A stretch of DNA of 64,000 nucleotides, taken from NCBI RefSeq assembly GCF_004563925.1, contig NZ_SPNJ01000002.1, positions 62,001 to 126,000 on the forward strand. Reading direction: 5' to 3'. Shown here piece by piece: positions 51,266 through 60,188 of the stretch. This stretch comes from Herbaspirillum sp. 3R11. Its GTDB lineage: Bacteria; Pseudomonadota; Gammaproteobacteria; Burkholderiales; Burkholderiaceae_D. Position 1 is the first letter of the stretch, and each line of letters starts with the position of its first letter. The notes beneath the pieces were generated by a model. It was not told the origin of the DNA, ran no database searches, and saw only the letters and a list, made by a program, of their open reading frames with translations. The translations under genes and the position numbers were made by a program.

Positions 51266-52690
51266 TTACATCAGTGCCAGGATGCGCCGCCCCAGCGCCT
51301 CGGCGGCGGCTTCGGAAGCGACGTTGGTGAAGTTGACCAGCAGCGCCGGCACGCGCGCGCCGTCGGTGGTCCAGTCGGTCAGCGCTTCGGCGTAGAGGCC
51401 GTCCTCGCGCATGCGCGCCACCAGCTTGCGGTCCGACAGGCGGCCGCGCAGGCGCATGATCAGGTGCATGCCGCCGGGCGGCGATTCGATGCGGATGTGT
51501 TTGCCGAGTACGCGCTCGAGGCCGGTGCGGACGGCGTCGCGGCGTTCGGCGTAGAGCTTGCGCATGCGCTGGATGTGGCGGGCGAAATGCCCCTCGGCGA
51601 TGAATGCGGTGACGATTTCCTGCGTCAGCGCCGGACTCCCCGCCGCGAATACCTGGCTGACCGCGGCGAAGCGTTCGACCTGCGACTCCGGCACCACCAG
51701 ATAGGCCAGTCGCATGCTCGGGAACAGCACCTTGCTGAAGGTGCCGGCATACAGCACCCGGCCGTCGCGGTCGAGGCTCTTGAGCGCCGGCAGCGGGCGG
51801 CTGACGTAGCGGTATTCGCCGTCGTAATCGTCCTCGACGATCCAGCTGTCGTTACGCGCTGCCCATTCCAGCAAGGCCAGCCGCCGCGGCAGCGACAGTG
51901 AAACGCATAGCGGACTCTGGTGCGCCGGCGTGACCACCGCTGCACGCGCACGCGGCGCTGCAGCGATGCCGTGCGCGACCTGCATGCCGTCTTCATCGAC
52001 CGGCACCGGCACGGCGCTCATGCCCATGTGTGTCAGCAGCTCGCGCGTGGGCGGGTAGCCGGGATCCTCGACCCAGATGCGGTCGCCGGTTTTCAACAAG
52101 GCATGGCCGATCAGTTCCATGGTGTGGCGATAGCCGGCGGTGACGAACACCTGCGCCGGCGCACAGCTGATGCCGCGCGACAGCTGCAGGTAAGAGGCGA
52201 TCTCGGCACGTAGCGCCGGCAAGCCGTAAACCGACGGATGCGCCATGTCGGCCGCTTGCATGGCGCGCACGCAACGCGCTCCCAGGCGTGCCCAGATCTT
52301 GCGCGGGAAGGCGTCGAGCGCCGGCAGACCCATCTGGAACGGCAGGATGGAATCGGGCCGGAAGCTGCTGGCCGGCGCCTGCTTCGGTGCGGGCGATTCA
52401 GCAACGGCCAGGCGCGGCTGGAGGTCGGGCGTGACAATGGTGCCGGCCTGGCCGCGCGCCTGGATATAGCCTTCGGCCGCCAGCAACGAATAGGCCGCCT
52501 CGATGGTGCCGCGCGCCAGTCCGAGCTCGTGGGTCAGCGCGCGCGCCGATGGAATGCGGTCGCCCGGCTTGAGCACGCCGGCGGCGATGGCGCTGCGGAA
52601 GCGATCGTAGATCTGGCGGTAATACGGCGCGGCCGCCTGCGGATCGAGGGGCGCGAGGGGATTGACGAGTTTGCTTTTGGCGGAGGACAT
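51266..52690 (-). CDS. MocR-type regulator (GntR DNA-binding plus aminotransferase-like domain)
   Basis: About 474 residues. The GntR winged helix lies at about 17-90 (PYYRQIYDRFRSAIAAGVLKPGDRIPS, then ALTHELGLARGTIEAAYSLL). The aminotransferase-like domain has IVEDDYDGEYRYVSRPLPALKSLD, followed by YAGTFSKVLFPSMRLAYLVVP with the PLP Lys. The ATG at 52690 (MSSAKSKLVNPLAP) is preferred over a start 90 bp upstream, which has no homologous region. It diverges from the azoreductase-like gene at 52898 and precedes the AhpD/Gdx pair on its own strand. It is a paralogue of the protein at 14497. Confidence 0.87.
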   Translation of the reverse strand: MSSAKSKLVNPLAPLDPQAAAPYYRQIYDRFRSAIAAGVLKPGDRIPSARALTHELGLARGTIEAAYSLLAAEGYIQARGQAGTIVTPDLQPRLAVAESPAPKQAPASSFRPDSILPFQMGLPALDAFPRKIWARLGARCVRAMQAADMAHPSVYGLPALRAEIASYLQLSRGISCAPAQVFVTAGYRHTMELIGHALLKTGDRIWVEDPGYPPTRELLTHMGMSAVPVPVDEDGMQVAHGIAAAPRARAAVVTPAHQSPLCVSLSLPRRLALLEWAARNDSWIVEDDYDGEYRYVSRPLPALKSLDRDGRVLYAGTFSKVLFPSMRLAYLVVPESQVERFAAVSQVFAAGSPALTQEIVTAFIAEGHFARHIQRMRKLYAERRDAVRTGLERVLGKHIRIESPPGGMHLIMRLRGRLSDRKLVARMREDGLYAEALTDWTTDGARVPALLVNFTNVASEAAAEALGRRILALM

Positions 52691-52897
52691 GGTCTCGTAA
52701 CAGTTATGCAGATATTGAAAAACAATGATGCCATGATGCTCCCGGCCGGGGGGACAGGCAAGGTGGAGCTGAGCCATCATGGATCAATCAGAATGCAGAT
52801 TCATGGATCTTGGAGGTGGGGCATAGTTTTCTTAATATGAACGTCACGACTTCCAGCTTGGAAGCCCCTCACCCCAGAAACCTTGAATGGATCGACC

Positions 52898-53506
52898 ATG
52901 AACATTTTGCATCTCAGCTGCAGCCCGCGCGGGCAAGAATCCGAGAGCTACCGGCTCTCGCAGAAAATCATCGGCTTCCTGCAGGGCCGCACGCCGTCGC
53001 TGACTATAGTTCATCGCAACGCCGCCGAGGGCGACGTGGTGCATGTCGACGGCAACTACGCCGCCGTGCTCGGCGCCGCGCAGGAGCCGTCGGGGTTTTC
53101 TGCCGAAGGTTCGATCTCGCGTTCGGAGTTGCTGATCCGCGAACTGGAGCAAGCCGACGTCGTGCTCATCAGCACGCCGATGCATAACCTGACAGTGCCG
53201 TCATCATTGAAGGCGTGGATCGATCACGTGGTGCGCATCCGCCGCACTTTCGACGTGACGCCGCAAGGAAAGATCGGCACGCTGCGCGACCGGCCGGTGT
53301 ATATCGCGGTGTCGTCGGGCGGCGTGTATTCGGGCGAACGGGCACGCCAGCCGGACTTCCTGACGACTTACCTGAAGACCATCCTGGCCTCGATCGGCCT
53401 GCACGACCTGCGCTTTTTCTCGGTGCAGGGCACGGCATTCGGGCCGGATGCGCTGGCGCAGGCCAGGGTGGAGGCGGACTTGGCGCTGCGGACTCACTTC
53501 GCCTGA
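52898..53506 (+). CDS. FMN-dependent NADH-azoreductase-like flavoprotein
   Basis: A 202-residue flavodoxin-fold oxidoreductase of the AzoR family, reducing quinones, azo or nitro compounds with NAD(P)H. The FMN-binding loop is LSCSPRGQESESYRLSQK, and STPMHNLTVPSSLKAWIDHVVRIRRTF is the hallmark segment of the family. ATG at 52898 (MNILHLSCSPRG) is preferred over an in-frame TTG 15 bp earlier. It diverges from the MocR regulator across about 210 bp, so regulation by it is likely. Confidence 0.9.
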   Translation: MNILHLSCSPRGQESESYRLSQKIIGFLQGRTPSLTIVHRNAAEGDVVHVDGNYAAVLGAAQEPSGFSAEGSISRSELLIRELEQADVVLISTPMHNLTVPSSLKAWIDHVVRIRRTFDVTPQGKIGTLRDRPVYIAVSSGGVYSGERARQPDFLTTYLKTILASIGLHDLRFFSVQGTAFGPDALAQARVEADLALRTHFA

Positions 53507-53660
53507 TCTTGTTTTGATCTTGTTCTGATAACTATTTCATTTTTAACAAGAGGCAAAAAAAAGAGTCACGTTTTACATGTTTGCAATACTATTTGGGCCG
53601 GAGAGATAATCAACGCTGAAACAGCGCGCCATTCGCCTAGCCTGAGCAGATTGCAGAAAC

Positions 53661-54932
53661 ATGAGCCTTTTGAAGAAAATCAAAGTCGACGAACTCGAAT
53701 TGGGTATGTATTTTTGCGGCTTCGAAGCTGCCTGGCTGGATCACCCGTTCTGGAAAAATCGCTTCCTGCTGAAGGACACCGCCCATTTGCAGCAGGCGCG
53801 CGCCAGCGGCATCGTGTATTGCTGGATCGACGTCGCGCAGGGCAAGGACGTTGCAGTGGAAGAGCCGGAAGCGGAAGCAGCCGAAGCTGAAGTTGATGCT
53901 GAAGCCGACGTAGCTGAACCTGCATCTGAGGCTGCCCCGGGTCTGCGCGACGAACTGCCGGCCGTGGTCGGCGCCGATCCTTTCTTCGAAGAGCTGGAGC
54001 AGGCGCAACGCTTGTGCGAGAACGCCAAGGACACCACCAAGGCCATGTTCGCCGACATCCGCATGGGACGCGTCATCGACATGGACCGCTGCATGGACCT
54101 GGTCGATCAGGTGACGGCGTCGATCCTGCGCAACAGCGCCGCCATGACCAGCATCGTGCGGCTCAAGCTGGCCGACGACTACACCTACATGCATTCGGTG
54201 GCGGTCTGCACGCTGATGGTGGCGCTGGGCCGCACCATCGGCATGGATGAGGCCGCCTGCAAGGAAGCCGGCCTGGCCGGCCTGCTGCACGACGTCGGCA
54301 AGGCCTTCATCCCGGTGCCTATCCTGCACAAACCGGGCGGCCTGAGCCCGGCTGAAATCGACATCGTGCGGCGCCACCCGGTACTCGGCTACAACCACCT
54401 GATCAAGAATTCCAACATCCCGCAATTCGCCATCGAGGTGTGTCTGCACCACCACGAAAAGATCAACGGCACCGGCTATCCCGACGGCCTCAGCGGCGCC
54501 GGTATTTCGCTGCTGTCGCGCATGGCGGCGATCTGCGACGTCTACGACGCGGTGACCTCCGACCGTCCCTACAAGAAGGGCTGGGATCCGGCCGAGTCGC
54601 TGACCGCCATGTCGTCGTGGAGCGGCCACTTCGACAAGACCCTGCTGTCGGCTTTCGTCAAGACACTGGGCATCTATCCGATCGGCTCACTGCTCAAAAT
54701 GGAATCGGGCCGGCTCGGCCTGGTGATCCGCCAGAGCGCGGCCGGGCTGACCAAGCCGGTGGTGAAGGCGTTCCGCTACGACAGCAACGGCGACATCGTT
54801 GACTCGGAAGTCATCGACCTGTCCGACCCGGCGGCGACCGACAGCATTCTCCAGCGCGGCGGCGAGGAATGGCTGAAGTACAACGGTCTCAACAAGCTGT
54901 GGATGCAGCCGACCACGCTGCAACCGCGTTAA
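53661..54932 (+). CDS. HD-GYP domain cyclic-di-GMP phosphodiesterase
   Basis: A 423-residue signalling enzyme that degrades cyclic-di-GMP. The N-terminal DUF3391-type domain (about 1-65; KIKVDELELGMYFCGFEAAWLDHPFW) is followed by an acidic Glu/Ala-rich linker (about 68-95). The HD-GYP domain (about 150-330) has HDVGKAFIPVPILHKPGGL and HHHEKINGTGYPDGLSG, the defining motif. It ends with a short C-terminal domain (about 335-423). All catalytic residues seem intact. It should affect motility or biofilm formation. It is a single gene, with 154 bp of AT-rich leader after the azoreductase gene. Confidence 0.93.
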   Translation: MSLLKKIKVDELELGMYFCGFEAAWLDHPFWKNRFLLKDTAHLQQARASGIVYCWIDVAQGKDVAVEEPEAEAAEAEVDAEADVAEPASEAAPGLRDELPAVVGADPFFEELEQAQRLCENAKDTTKAMFADIRMGRVIDMDRCMDLVDQVTASILRNSAAMTSIVRLKLADDYTYMHSVAVCTLMVALGRTIGMDEAACKEAGLAGLLHDVGKAFIPVPILHKPGGLSPAEIDIVRRHPVLGYNHLIKNSNIPQFAIEVCLHHHEKINGTGYPDGLSGAGISLLSRMAAICDVYDAVTSDRPYKKGWDPAESLTAMSSWSGHFDKTLLSAFVKTLGIYPIGSLLKMESGRLGLVIRQSAAGLTKPVVKAFRYDSNGDIVDSEVIDLSDPAATDSILQRGGEEWLKYNGLNKLWMQPTTLQPR

Positions 54933-54953
54933 TTCGCAGACGCTCCACCCGCG

Positions 54954-55856
54954 TTACCAGGTATTGTCGCGCGCCGTCTCCAGCAGGAAGTCGCGCAGCA
55001 AGCGTGCGCTCGGTCCGACTCGCTGCGAGTGGACCAGGTAGATTTCCAGCGGCGCGGTTTCGACTTCCGGCAGCACCTGCACCAGTTCCCCTGACGCCAG
55101 CAGCGCACCGGCATCGTAGGCCGGCAGCCGGGCGATGCCTTCACCGGCCAGCACGAAGGCCAGCCGCGAGGTGGCGCTGTCGGTCACCAGGTCGCCCTGC
55201 ACGGCGACTTCGATGCTTTCGCCGCCGGCGCGCACGGTCAGCGCCTTCTGGCCCGGCGGATAGATCACCCAGCGATGCTGTTCCAGTTCGGCCACCGAGG
55301 CCGGTGCGCGATGCCGGCGCAGATAGGCCGGCGCGGCGCACAGCATGGTCGGTTCGCGCACCAGGCGGCGCGCCACCAGCGACGAGTCGGCCAGCGGCCC
55401 GGCGCGCACCGCCAGTTCGATACCCTGATTCGCCAGATCGACGTTGGCGTCGTTCATCGCCACTTGCAGGCGGATGGCCGGATAACGTCGGCGGAACGCC
55501 AGCAAGGCCGGCAGGATGCGCTTGTTGCCGAAGTGATGCGAGCAGGTGATGCGCACTTCGCCGCGCGGCTCGGCGCGCAGCAGCTCCATGCCGCGGATGC
55601 CGTCGTGGGCTTCGTCGAGCAGGCGCTCGCAATGCACGCGGAAGGCTTCCCCGGCCGGCGTCAGACTGAAACTGCGCGTGCTGCGCAGGGCCAGCGGCAC
55701 GCCGAGTTTGGCTTCCAGTGCGCGGATATGGTGGCTGACCACGGCGCGGGTCAGGCCCAGCGCACGCGCGCCGGCGGCGAAATTGCCGCTGCGCACGACG
55801 GTCGCAAAGATCGCCATGGCGCGCAGTTCATCGAGGATGGGGGAGGGGTTATCCAT
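54954..55856 (-). CDS. LysR-family transcriptional regulator
   Basis: A 300-residue LysR protein, with the winged helix at about 8-66 (FATVVRSGNFAAGARALGLTRAVVSHHIRALEAKLG) and an effector domain after about 90. ATG at 55856 (MDNPSPILDELRA) is chosen over a start 27 bp upstream, because the domain normally begins there. It diverges from the DJ-1/Hsp31-like gene across about 120 bp of partly AT-rich sequence, so it probably regulates that gene and the monooxygenase that follows it. Confidence 0.88.
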   Translation of the reverse strand: MDNPSPILDELRAMAIFATVVRSGNFAAGARALGLTRAVVSHHIRALEAKLGVPLALRSTRSFSLTPAGEAFRVHCERLLDEAHDGIRGMELLRAEPRGEVRITCSHHFGNKRILPALLAFRRRYPAIRLQVAMNDANVDLANQGIELAVRAGPLADSSLVARRLVREPTMLCAAPAYLRRHRAPASVAELEQHRWVIYPPGQKALTVRAGGESIEVAVQGDLVTDSATSRLAFVLAGEGIARLPAYDAGALLASGELVQVLPEVETAPLEIYLVHSQRVGPSARLLRDFLLETARDNTW

Positions 55857-55978
55857 GCCTGATTGTATTATATTGTTTGACACTGCGTCATCATCGGCGG
55901 TGCTACCGGACGCTTGCTCCCCTTGATATCGTTCTTCTCAACCGAAATGTCTCGGTTTTTTGGAACAAGGAGATTGCC

Positions 55979-56659
55979 ATGAGCGTTCAACATGTACTGT
56001 TTATTTTGACAAACACAGCCGAGATCGGTCCGAACAAGCGCGCTACCGGTTACTTTTTCCCGGAAGTCGCCCATCCGTATGAAGTCTTCAATCACGCCGG
56101 CATCGCCGTCGAATACGCCTCGCCGCTGGGCGGCACGCCGCCGGAAGACGGCTACGACGCCAACGATCCGGCCCAGCTGGCGTTCCGCAACAGCGCCGCC
56201 ATCCGCCGCATGGCGCACAGCCGCAAGCTGTCCGAAGTCGACGTGCTGGATTACGACGCGATCTTCTTCCCCGGCGGCCTCGGCCCGATGGGCGACATCG
56301 CCACCGACCCTGAAGTGAAGCGCGTGATCGCCCGCGCTTGGAACGCCGGCAAGCTCGTCGCCGCAGTCTGCCACGGCCCGGCAGCCTTCCTCGGCGTCAC
56401 GCTGGAAGACGGCACGCCGCTGGTGCGCGGCCGCAAGCTGACTTCCTTCTCCAACCATGAAGAAGCCGGCTACGCCCAGGCCGACGTGCCATTCCTGCTC
56501 GAAGACGCACTGCGCGCCGAAGGCGCCGAGTACGCAGCGGCCGACGACTGGCAATCCCACGTAGTGGTCGACGGTCGTCTGCTGACCGGCCAGAATCCGG
56601 CCTCGGGCGCAGCGCTGGCTGAAGCGATGGTTGACGCGTTGCAAGGAGTATCGCAATGA
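55979..56659 (+). CDS. DJ-1/PfpI superfamily protein (Hsp31/glyoxalase III-like)
   Basis: A 226-residue type 1 glutamine-amidotransferase-fold protein. The nucleophile elbow is AVCHGPAAFLG with Cys131 and His132. Glu29 in YFFPEVAHPYEVF and the PGGLGPMGD loop fit Hsp31-type chaperones and glutathione-independent glyoxalases, which convert methylglyoxal to lactate. The start ATG follows AAGGAG. It overlaps the monooxygenase-like gene by four bases (ATGA), so the two work together, and it diverges from a LysR gene. Detoxification of reactive carbonyls or quinones is plausible. Confidence 0.88.
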   Translation: MSVQHVLFILTNTAEIGPNKRATGYFFPEVAHPYEVFNHAGIAVEYASPLGGTPPEDGYDANDPAQLAFRNSAAIRRMAHSRKLSEVDVLDYDAIFFPGGLGPMGDIATDPEVKRVIARAWNAGKLVAAVCHGPAAFLGVTLEDGTPLVRGRKLTSFSNHEEAGYAQADVPFLLEDALRAEGAEYAAADDWQSHVVVDGRLLTGQNPASGAALAEAMVDALQGVSQ

Positions 56660-56988
56660 GCGCCGCAATCAATGCAGTAGACAATGCAGCTGCCGCGATC
56701 ACGGTGGTAGCCCGTTGGCAACCCGCCAGCGGAGCGCACGGCGACGTGCTCGCCCTGATCGCCGAATTGCGTCCGAAGTCGCTGGCGGAACCGGGTTGCC
56801 TGGCCTACGAGGTGTACCAAAGTGTAGATGTGCCGCGCAGCATCCTGCTGGTCGAGCGTTACCGCGACCAGGCGGCGCTCGATGCACACAAGCAGTCGGC
56901 GCATTACCAGGAACTGGTGGTGGGACGCGTGCTGCCGTTGCTGACTGATCGCCGGGTGGAGTTGTTGCAGCCGCGCGATATTGGTTGA
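56656..56988 (+). CDS. Antibiotic biosynthesis monooxygenase / YgiN-like quinol monooxygenase
   Basis: A 110-residue dimeric ferredoxin-like protein of the ABM family. Its segments ITVVARWQPASGAHGDVLALIAELRPKSLAEPGCLAYEVYQSVD and ILLVERYRDQAALDAHKQSAHYQEL are typical. Relatives such as YgiN oxidise quinols without cofactor. The start overlaps the stop of the DJ-1-like gene (ATGA), indicating translational coupling. A long hairpin terminator follows. Confidence 0.87.
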   Translation: MSAAINAVDNAAAAITVVARWQPASGAHGDVLALIAELRPKSLAEPGCLAYEVYQSVDVPRSILLVERYRDQAALDAHKQSAHYQELVVGRVLPLLTDRRVELLQPRDIG

Positions 56989-57009
56989 AGCGGCTGATGT
57001 ACGCCGATC

Positions 57010-57058
57010 GCATCCGAGGTGACTGCTGCAGTCGTCCCGGATGCGGAGCGTCTTTTTT
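57010..57058 (+). terminator. Rho-independent terminator with extended stem
   Basis: GCATCCG pairs with CGGATGC, and inside them GG/CC and GACTG/CAGTC extend the stem to a CTG loop. Six T follow after a short GC stretch. It ends the DJ-1/monooxygenase unit and abuts the stop of the convergent gene. Confidence 0.65.
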
Positions 57059-57960
57059 CAGGAACTCAGCACCAGCGGCTGCGCCCTGGCCCAGCGATTG
57101 GCCGACAACGAAAACGTCAGCGCGCGCACCTGGTGATACCAGCCCGCCGGCACGTACAGCAGCTCGCCGGCTTGCATGATGCATTCGGTCAGCGCCGCCT
57201 GGCGCGCCAGTGGAAATTTGTCGAAATCCGGCGCCTCCGGATCGAAGGGCGAGCCGAACAGGATGGCGTTGGCTTCGCGCGGATAGAGGAATTCATCGTG
57301 ATGCGGCGGCGCCAGGAAGATGCGTTTGACGCCGCGGATCTGCGCAAAGATGTTGTCGTCATAGTCGCAATGCAGCGGCGTCACCGTGCGCGCCGGACCG
57401 AGCCAGAAGCGCGGCGGTCCCATTTTCTTGAAGTAAGCCGGCCAGTGGCACAGCCGGTTCAACGGGCGCATTTCCAGATTGCCGACGTAGGGCGGCAAGT
57501 CAGGATTGGCGTCGGCCTCCGTCGACAGATCCAGATAGTCCCGCAGCGACATGTCCTGCATCGCGCGATCGGCCGCGAACGCCGTGTTGACGTAATCGCC
57601 GACGCGCGCACGCACCTGCAATTCTCCGAATTCTTCGCGCAGGGTTTGCGGCGTCAGCGCAGACAGCGGCCATTTTTCGACCAGACCGGTGATGACGAAT
57701 GGCAGGCCTTTTGCCGCCAGCGTGTTGAAGGCGGCGGTGTCGGGCAAGCCCACGCGCGGCACTTCGGCGATGACCGGCAGGTCGCGACTTGCACGTTTGA
57801 TGGCCTCGCGCATGGCGGCGATCGAAGCGACGCCGCGCACCTCGGCGTCCTTCTGCTCGCGCGCTTGTTTTCGGGCGAGCGCGTCTTCCGGGGACAGCGG
57901 TGTTTGCGGTCGCGGCGGCAGCAGCCGGGCTGCGCGCTGGCGGTCATTTTCCTGTTTCAT
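57058..57960 (-). CDS. Cupin-like JmjC-domain oxygenase
   Basis: A 300-residue protein of the JmjC/cupin-8 type. The Fe(II) site is HxD in TVTPLHCDYDDNIFAQIRG with the distal His in YVPAGWYHQVRAL. The sequence RFWLGPARTVTPLHCDY is typical of bacterial JmjC-type hydroxylases acting on protein or small molecules with 2-oxoglutarate. The first 60 residues are charged and probably disordered. The ATG at 57960 (MKQENDRQRAARLLP) is preferred to a 640-residue frame that runs on across the divergent LysR gene. It is a single gene. Confidence 0.82.
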   Translation of the reverse strand: MKQENDRQRAARLLPPRPQTPLSPEDALARKQAREQKDAEVRGVASIAAMREAIKRASRDLPVIAEVPRVGLPDTAAFNTLAAKGLPFVITGLVEKWPLSALTPQTLREEFGELQVRARVGDYVNTAFAADRAMQDMSLRDYLDLSTEADANPDLPPYVGNLEMRPLNRLCHWPAYFKKMGPPRFWLGPARTVTPLHCDYDDNIFAQIRGVKRIFLAPPHHDEFLYPREANAILFGSPFDPEAPDFDKFPLARQAALTECIMQAGELLYVPAGWYHQVRALTFSLSANRWARAQPLVLSS

Positions 57961-58164
57961 TCTTGTACTGTCGCGGTCGTGGATGGAGCGGGCAAGCCGG
58001 GATCGTCGGGAGTCATCTGCGTATTCTATAGAGAACGGGGAAGAAACCCGATGGACGACGTCCTGGCGGCGGAAGCGACGCTGACTGAAGCCGCGTAGAA
58101 TCTCGCCATCGCGGGAGAGGCTTTTGCACGCCATCACCTGCTTCACTCCAAAACAGGCAGGGTT

Positions 58165-59055
58165 ATGGATAGGATACAAGCCATGTCGGCGTTCCTGGCC
58201 GTGGTCGATACCGAGGGATTCTCGGCGGCGGCGCGCAAGCTCAAGGTGTCGCCGTCGGTGATCACGCGCGCCGTCACGGAACTCGAGGAGCGCCTGGGCG
58301 TTCGCCTGCTGACGCGCACCACGCGCTTCGTCCGCCTGACCGATACCGGACGCGTGTATGCCGAAAATTGCCGGCGCATCCTGGCTGAACTTGATGACGC
58401 CGACAGCACGGCGACGGGTGCGCATTCGACACCCAAGGGACAATTCACCGTGACCGCCACAGTCGGCTTCGGCTGCATGCATGTGGCGCCGGTTGTGCGC
58501 GATTACCTGACTCTCTATCCCGAAGTCGACATTCACTGCTGGTTCATCGATCGCAACGTCAACCTGGTGGACGAGGGCGTCGACGTCGCGGTGCGCATCG
58601 GCGCGTTGCCGGATTCGTCGCTGCAGGCGATCCCGGTCGGACGCGTGCGGCAGGTGCTGTGCGCGGCGCCGGCTTACCTGCAGCAGCATGGCGTTCCGCA
58701 GTGTCCCGAAGACCTGAGCGGGCATGTCATCGTCACGGCCAGCGGCATCACGCCCACGCCGGAATTGCGTTTCCGCGACGACCTCAAGATTCGCATCCAT
58801 CCACGCATGACCACCACCACCAATGATTCTGCCGCGGCCATGGCGGTTGCCGGATTCGGCATCACGCGCTTGCCCTTGTACCAGGTCGCACCGGCGCTGC
58901 AGCGTGGCGAGTTGGAATTGCTGCTGGAAGACTTCGAGCGTCCCGCGATGCCCATCCATGTCGTGCATCGCGAAGGCCACAACGCCACGCGCAAGCTGCG
59001 CACCTTCATCGACATGACGGTGGAAGCGTTGCGGCGTGACGAGAGCTTGCAGTAA
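58165..59055 (+). CDS. LysR-family transcriptional regulator
   Basis: A 296-residue LysR regulator of the group with the start MDRIQAMSAFLAVVDTEGFSAAARKLKVSPSVITRAVTELEERLGVRLLTRTTR. The effector domain covers about 90-290. It diverges from the JmjC-type gene across about 200 bp and converges with the exported alpha/beta hydrolase gene. Its target is not obvious. A related LysR lies at 60189-61103. Confidence 0.88.
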   Translation: MDRIQAMSAFLAVVDTEGFSAAARKLKVSPSVITRAVTELEERLGVRLLTRTTRFVRLTDTGRVYAENCRRILAELDDADSTATGAHSTPKGQFTVTATVGFGCMHVAPVVRDYLTLYPEVDIHCWFIDRNVNLVDEGVDVAVRIGALPDSSLQAIPVGRVRQVLCAAPAYLQQHGVPQCPEDLSGHVIVTASGITPTPELRFRDDLKIRIHPRMTTTTNDSAAAMAVAGFGITRLPLYQVAPALQRGELELLLEDFERPAMPIHVVHREGHNATRKLRTFIDMTVEALRRDESLQ

Positions 59056-59066
59056 CTATGCAGTAA

Positions 59067-60062
59067 CTACTTCCCTGCAGCGAACGCCTTGCGATTGACT
59101 TGCATGTACTGATCGGTCAGCGCTGCAACCTCATCGAGTTTGGTGTCCATCGCAAAGTGACCGGCGTCCAGCAGTTCGATGCGCGCCTTCGGCAAGTCGC
59201 GCCGGAAGGCCTCCGCACCCGGCACGATGAAGGCCGGATCGTACTTGCCCCATACCACCAGCGTCGGCAGCTGATGTGCCGCCAGCCACTTTTGCCAGGC
59301 CGGGTAGGCGGCAATATTGTTCTGGTAGTCGAAGATCAGGTCGGCCTGAATCGCCGCCTGGCCGGGCCGGTTCAGGTAGGCCACTTCATCCATCCACAGA
59401 TCGGGATCGTAGGCTTCCACTGCAGGATCGGTGCCGATATGGCGGCCCTGGGTCACCGCCAGCGACAGGTGCGCTGTGCGCACTGCCTGCTCATGTGCGG
59501 CGCGGTCGTTCCAGAACGGCTTGCGCGTGGCCCACATGGCGCCCAGTCCTTCCTCGTAGACATTGCCGTTCTGGAAAATCGTGCCCTGCACCGCATCCGG
59601 CTGCGCCGTCGCCATGCGCATGCCGACCGGCGCACCGTAATCCTGCATGAACAGGACGTAGCGCGGCGCCTGCACGGCGACGGTGAACTTCTGCATGACC
59701 TGCGCCAGGTGATCGAAGGTATAGGCGAAGTTGTCCGGAGACGGCGCATCGCTGTTGCCGAAGCCCGGATAGTCGGGCGCGATCAGATGGTATCGATCGC
59801 CGAGCTTGCGCATCAGGCCGTCGTACATGCGCGATGAACTCGGCACGCCGTGCAGCAGCAACAGCGTCGGCTTGTCCGGCGAACCGGCTTCGCGGTAAGC
59901 AATCCTGACGCCGTCGACGGTGACGTTGCGGTAGCCGACCGGAGCCGATGAGGCCGATGGTTTTACGTGTTCTGCCGCAGAGGTGGTATTGGTGGCATTG
60001 GCAGCATTGGAGGTGAGGCCGGCGAGCAGGGCCGCAGCCGCAAAGATGGATTTCTGGCGCAT
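59067..60062 (-). CDS. Exported alpha/beta hydrolase (haloalkane-dehalogenase/epoxide-hydrolase-like)
   Basis: A 331-residue alpha/beta hydrolase with a signal peptide (about 1-24, ending NAANAT), so it acts in the periplasm or outside. Oxyanion-hole region is LLLLHGVPSSSRMY. The nucleophile position is Asp141 in LFMQDYGAPVG, as in epoxide hydrolases and haloalkane dehalogenases rather than Ser esterases. The catalytic His is in LDAGHFAMD. ATG at 60062 follows AAGGA at good spacing. The gene at 63180 encodes a cytosolic paralogue with the same Asp. It lies about 125 bp downstream of a LysR gene on the same strand. Confidence 0.85.
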   Translation of the reverse strand: MRQKSIFAAAALLAGLTSNAANATNTTSAAEHVKPSASSAPVGYRNVTVDGVRIAYREAGSPDKPTLLLLHGVPSSSRMYDGLMRKLGDRYHLIAPDYPGFGNSDAPSPDNFAYTFDHLAQVMQKFTVAVQAPRYVLFMQDYGAPVGMRMATAQPDAVQGTIFQNGNVYEEGLGAMWATRKPFWNDRAAHEQAVRTAHLSLAVTQGRHIGTDPAVEAYDPDLWMDEVAYLNRPGQAAIQADLIFDYQNNIAAYPAWQKWLAAHQLPTLVVWGKYDPAFIVPGAEAFRRDLPKARIELLDAGHFAMDTKLDEVAALTDQYMQVNRKAFAAGK

Positions 60063-60188
60063 GATCATTTCCTTCTGGTGTTGTTGGTGGGGCGTATCGA
60101 GGTCGATACGGCAGCGCCAGTGTTACCGAGGACAACAGGGAAGAGAATTCCCGTGCGCGAGAATGCACCTTTGCGAATTCGAGAATGA

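Noticed and set aside
57961-58980. N-terminal extension of the JmjC-type protein to 640 residues
   Set aside because: The extension runs antisense to the LysR gene and has shadow-like composition; homologous sequence starts at 57960.
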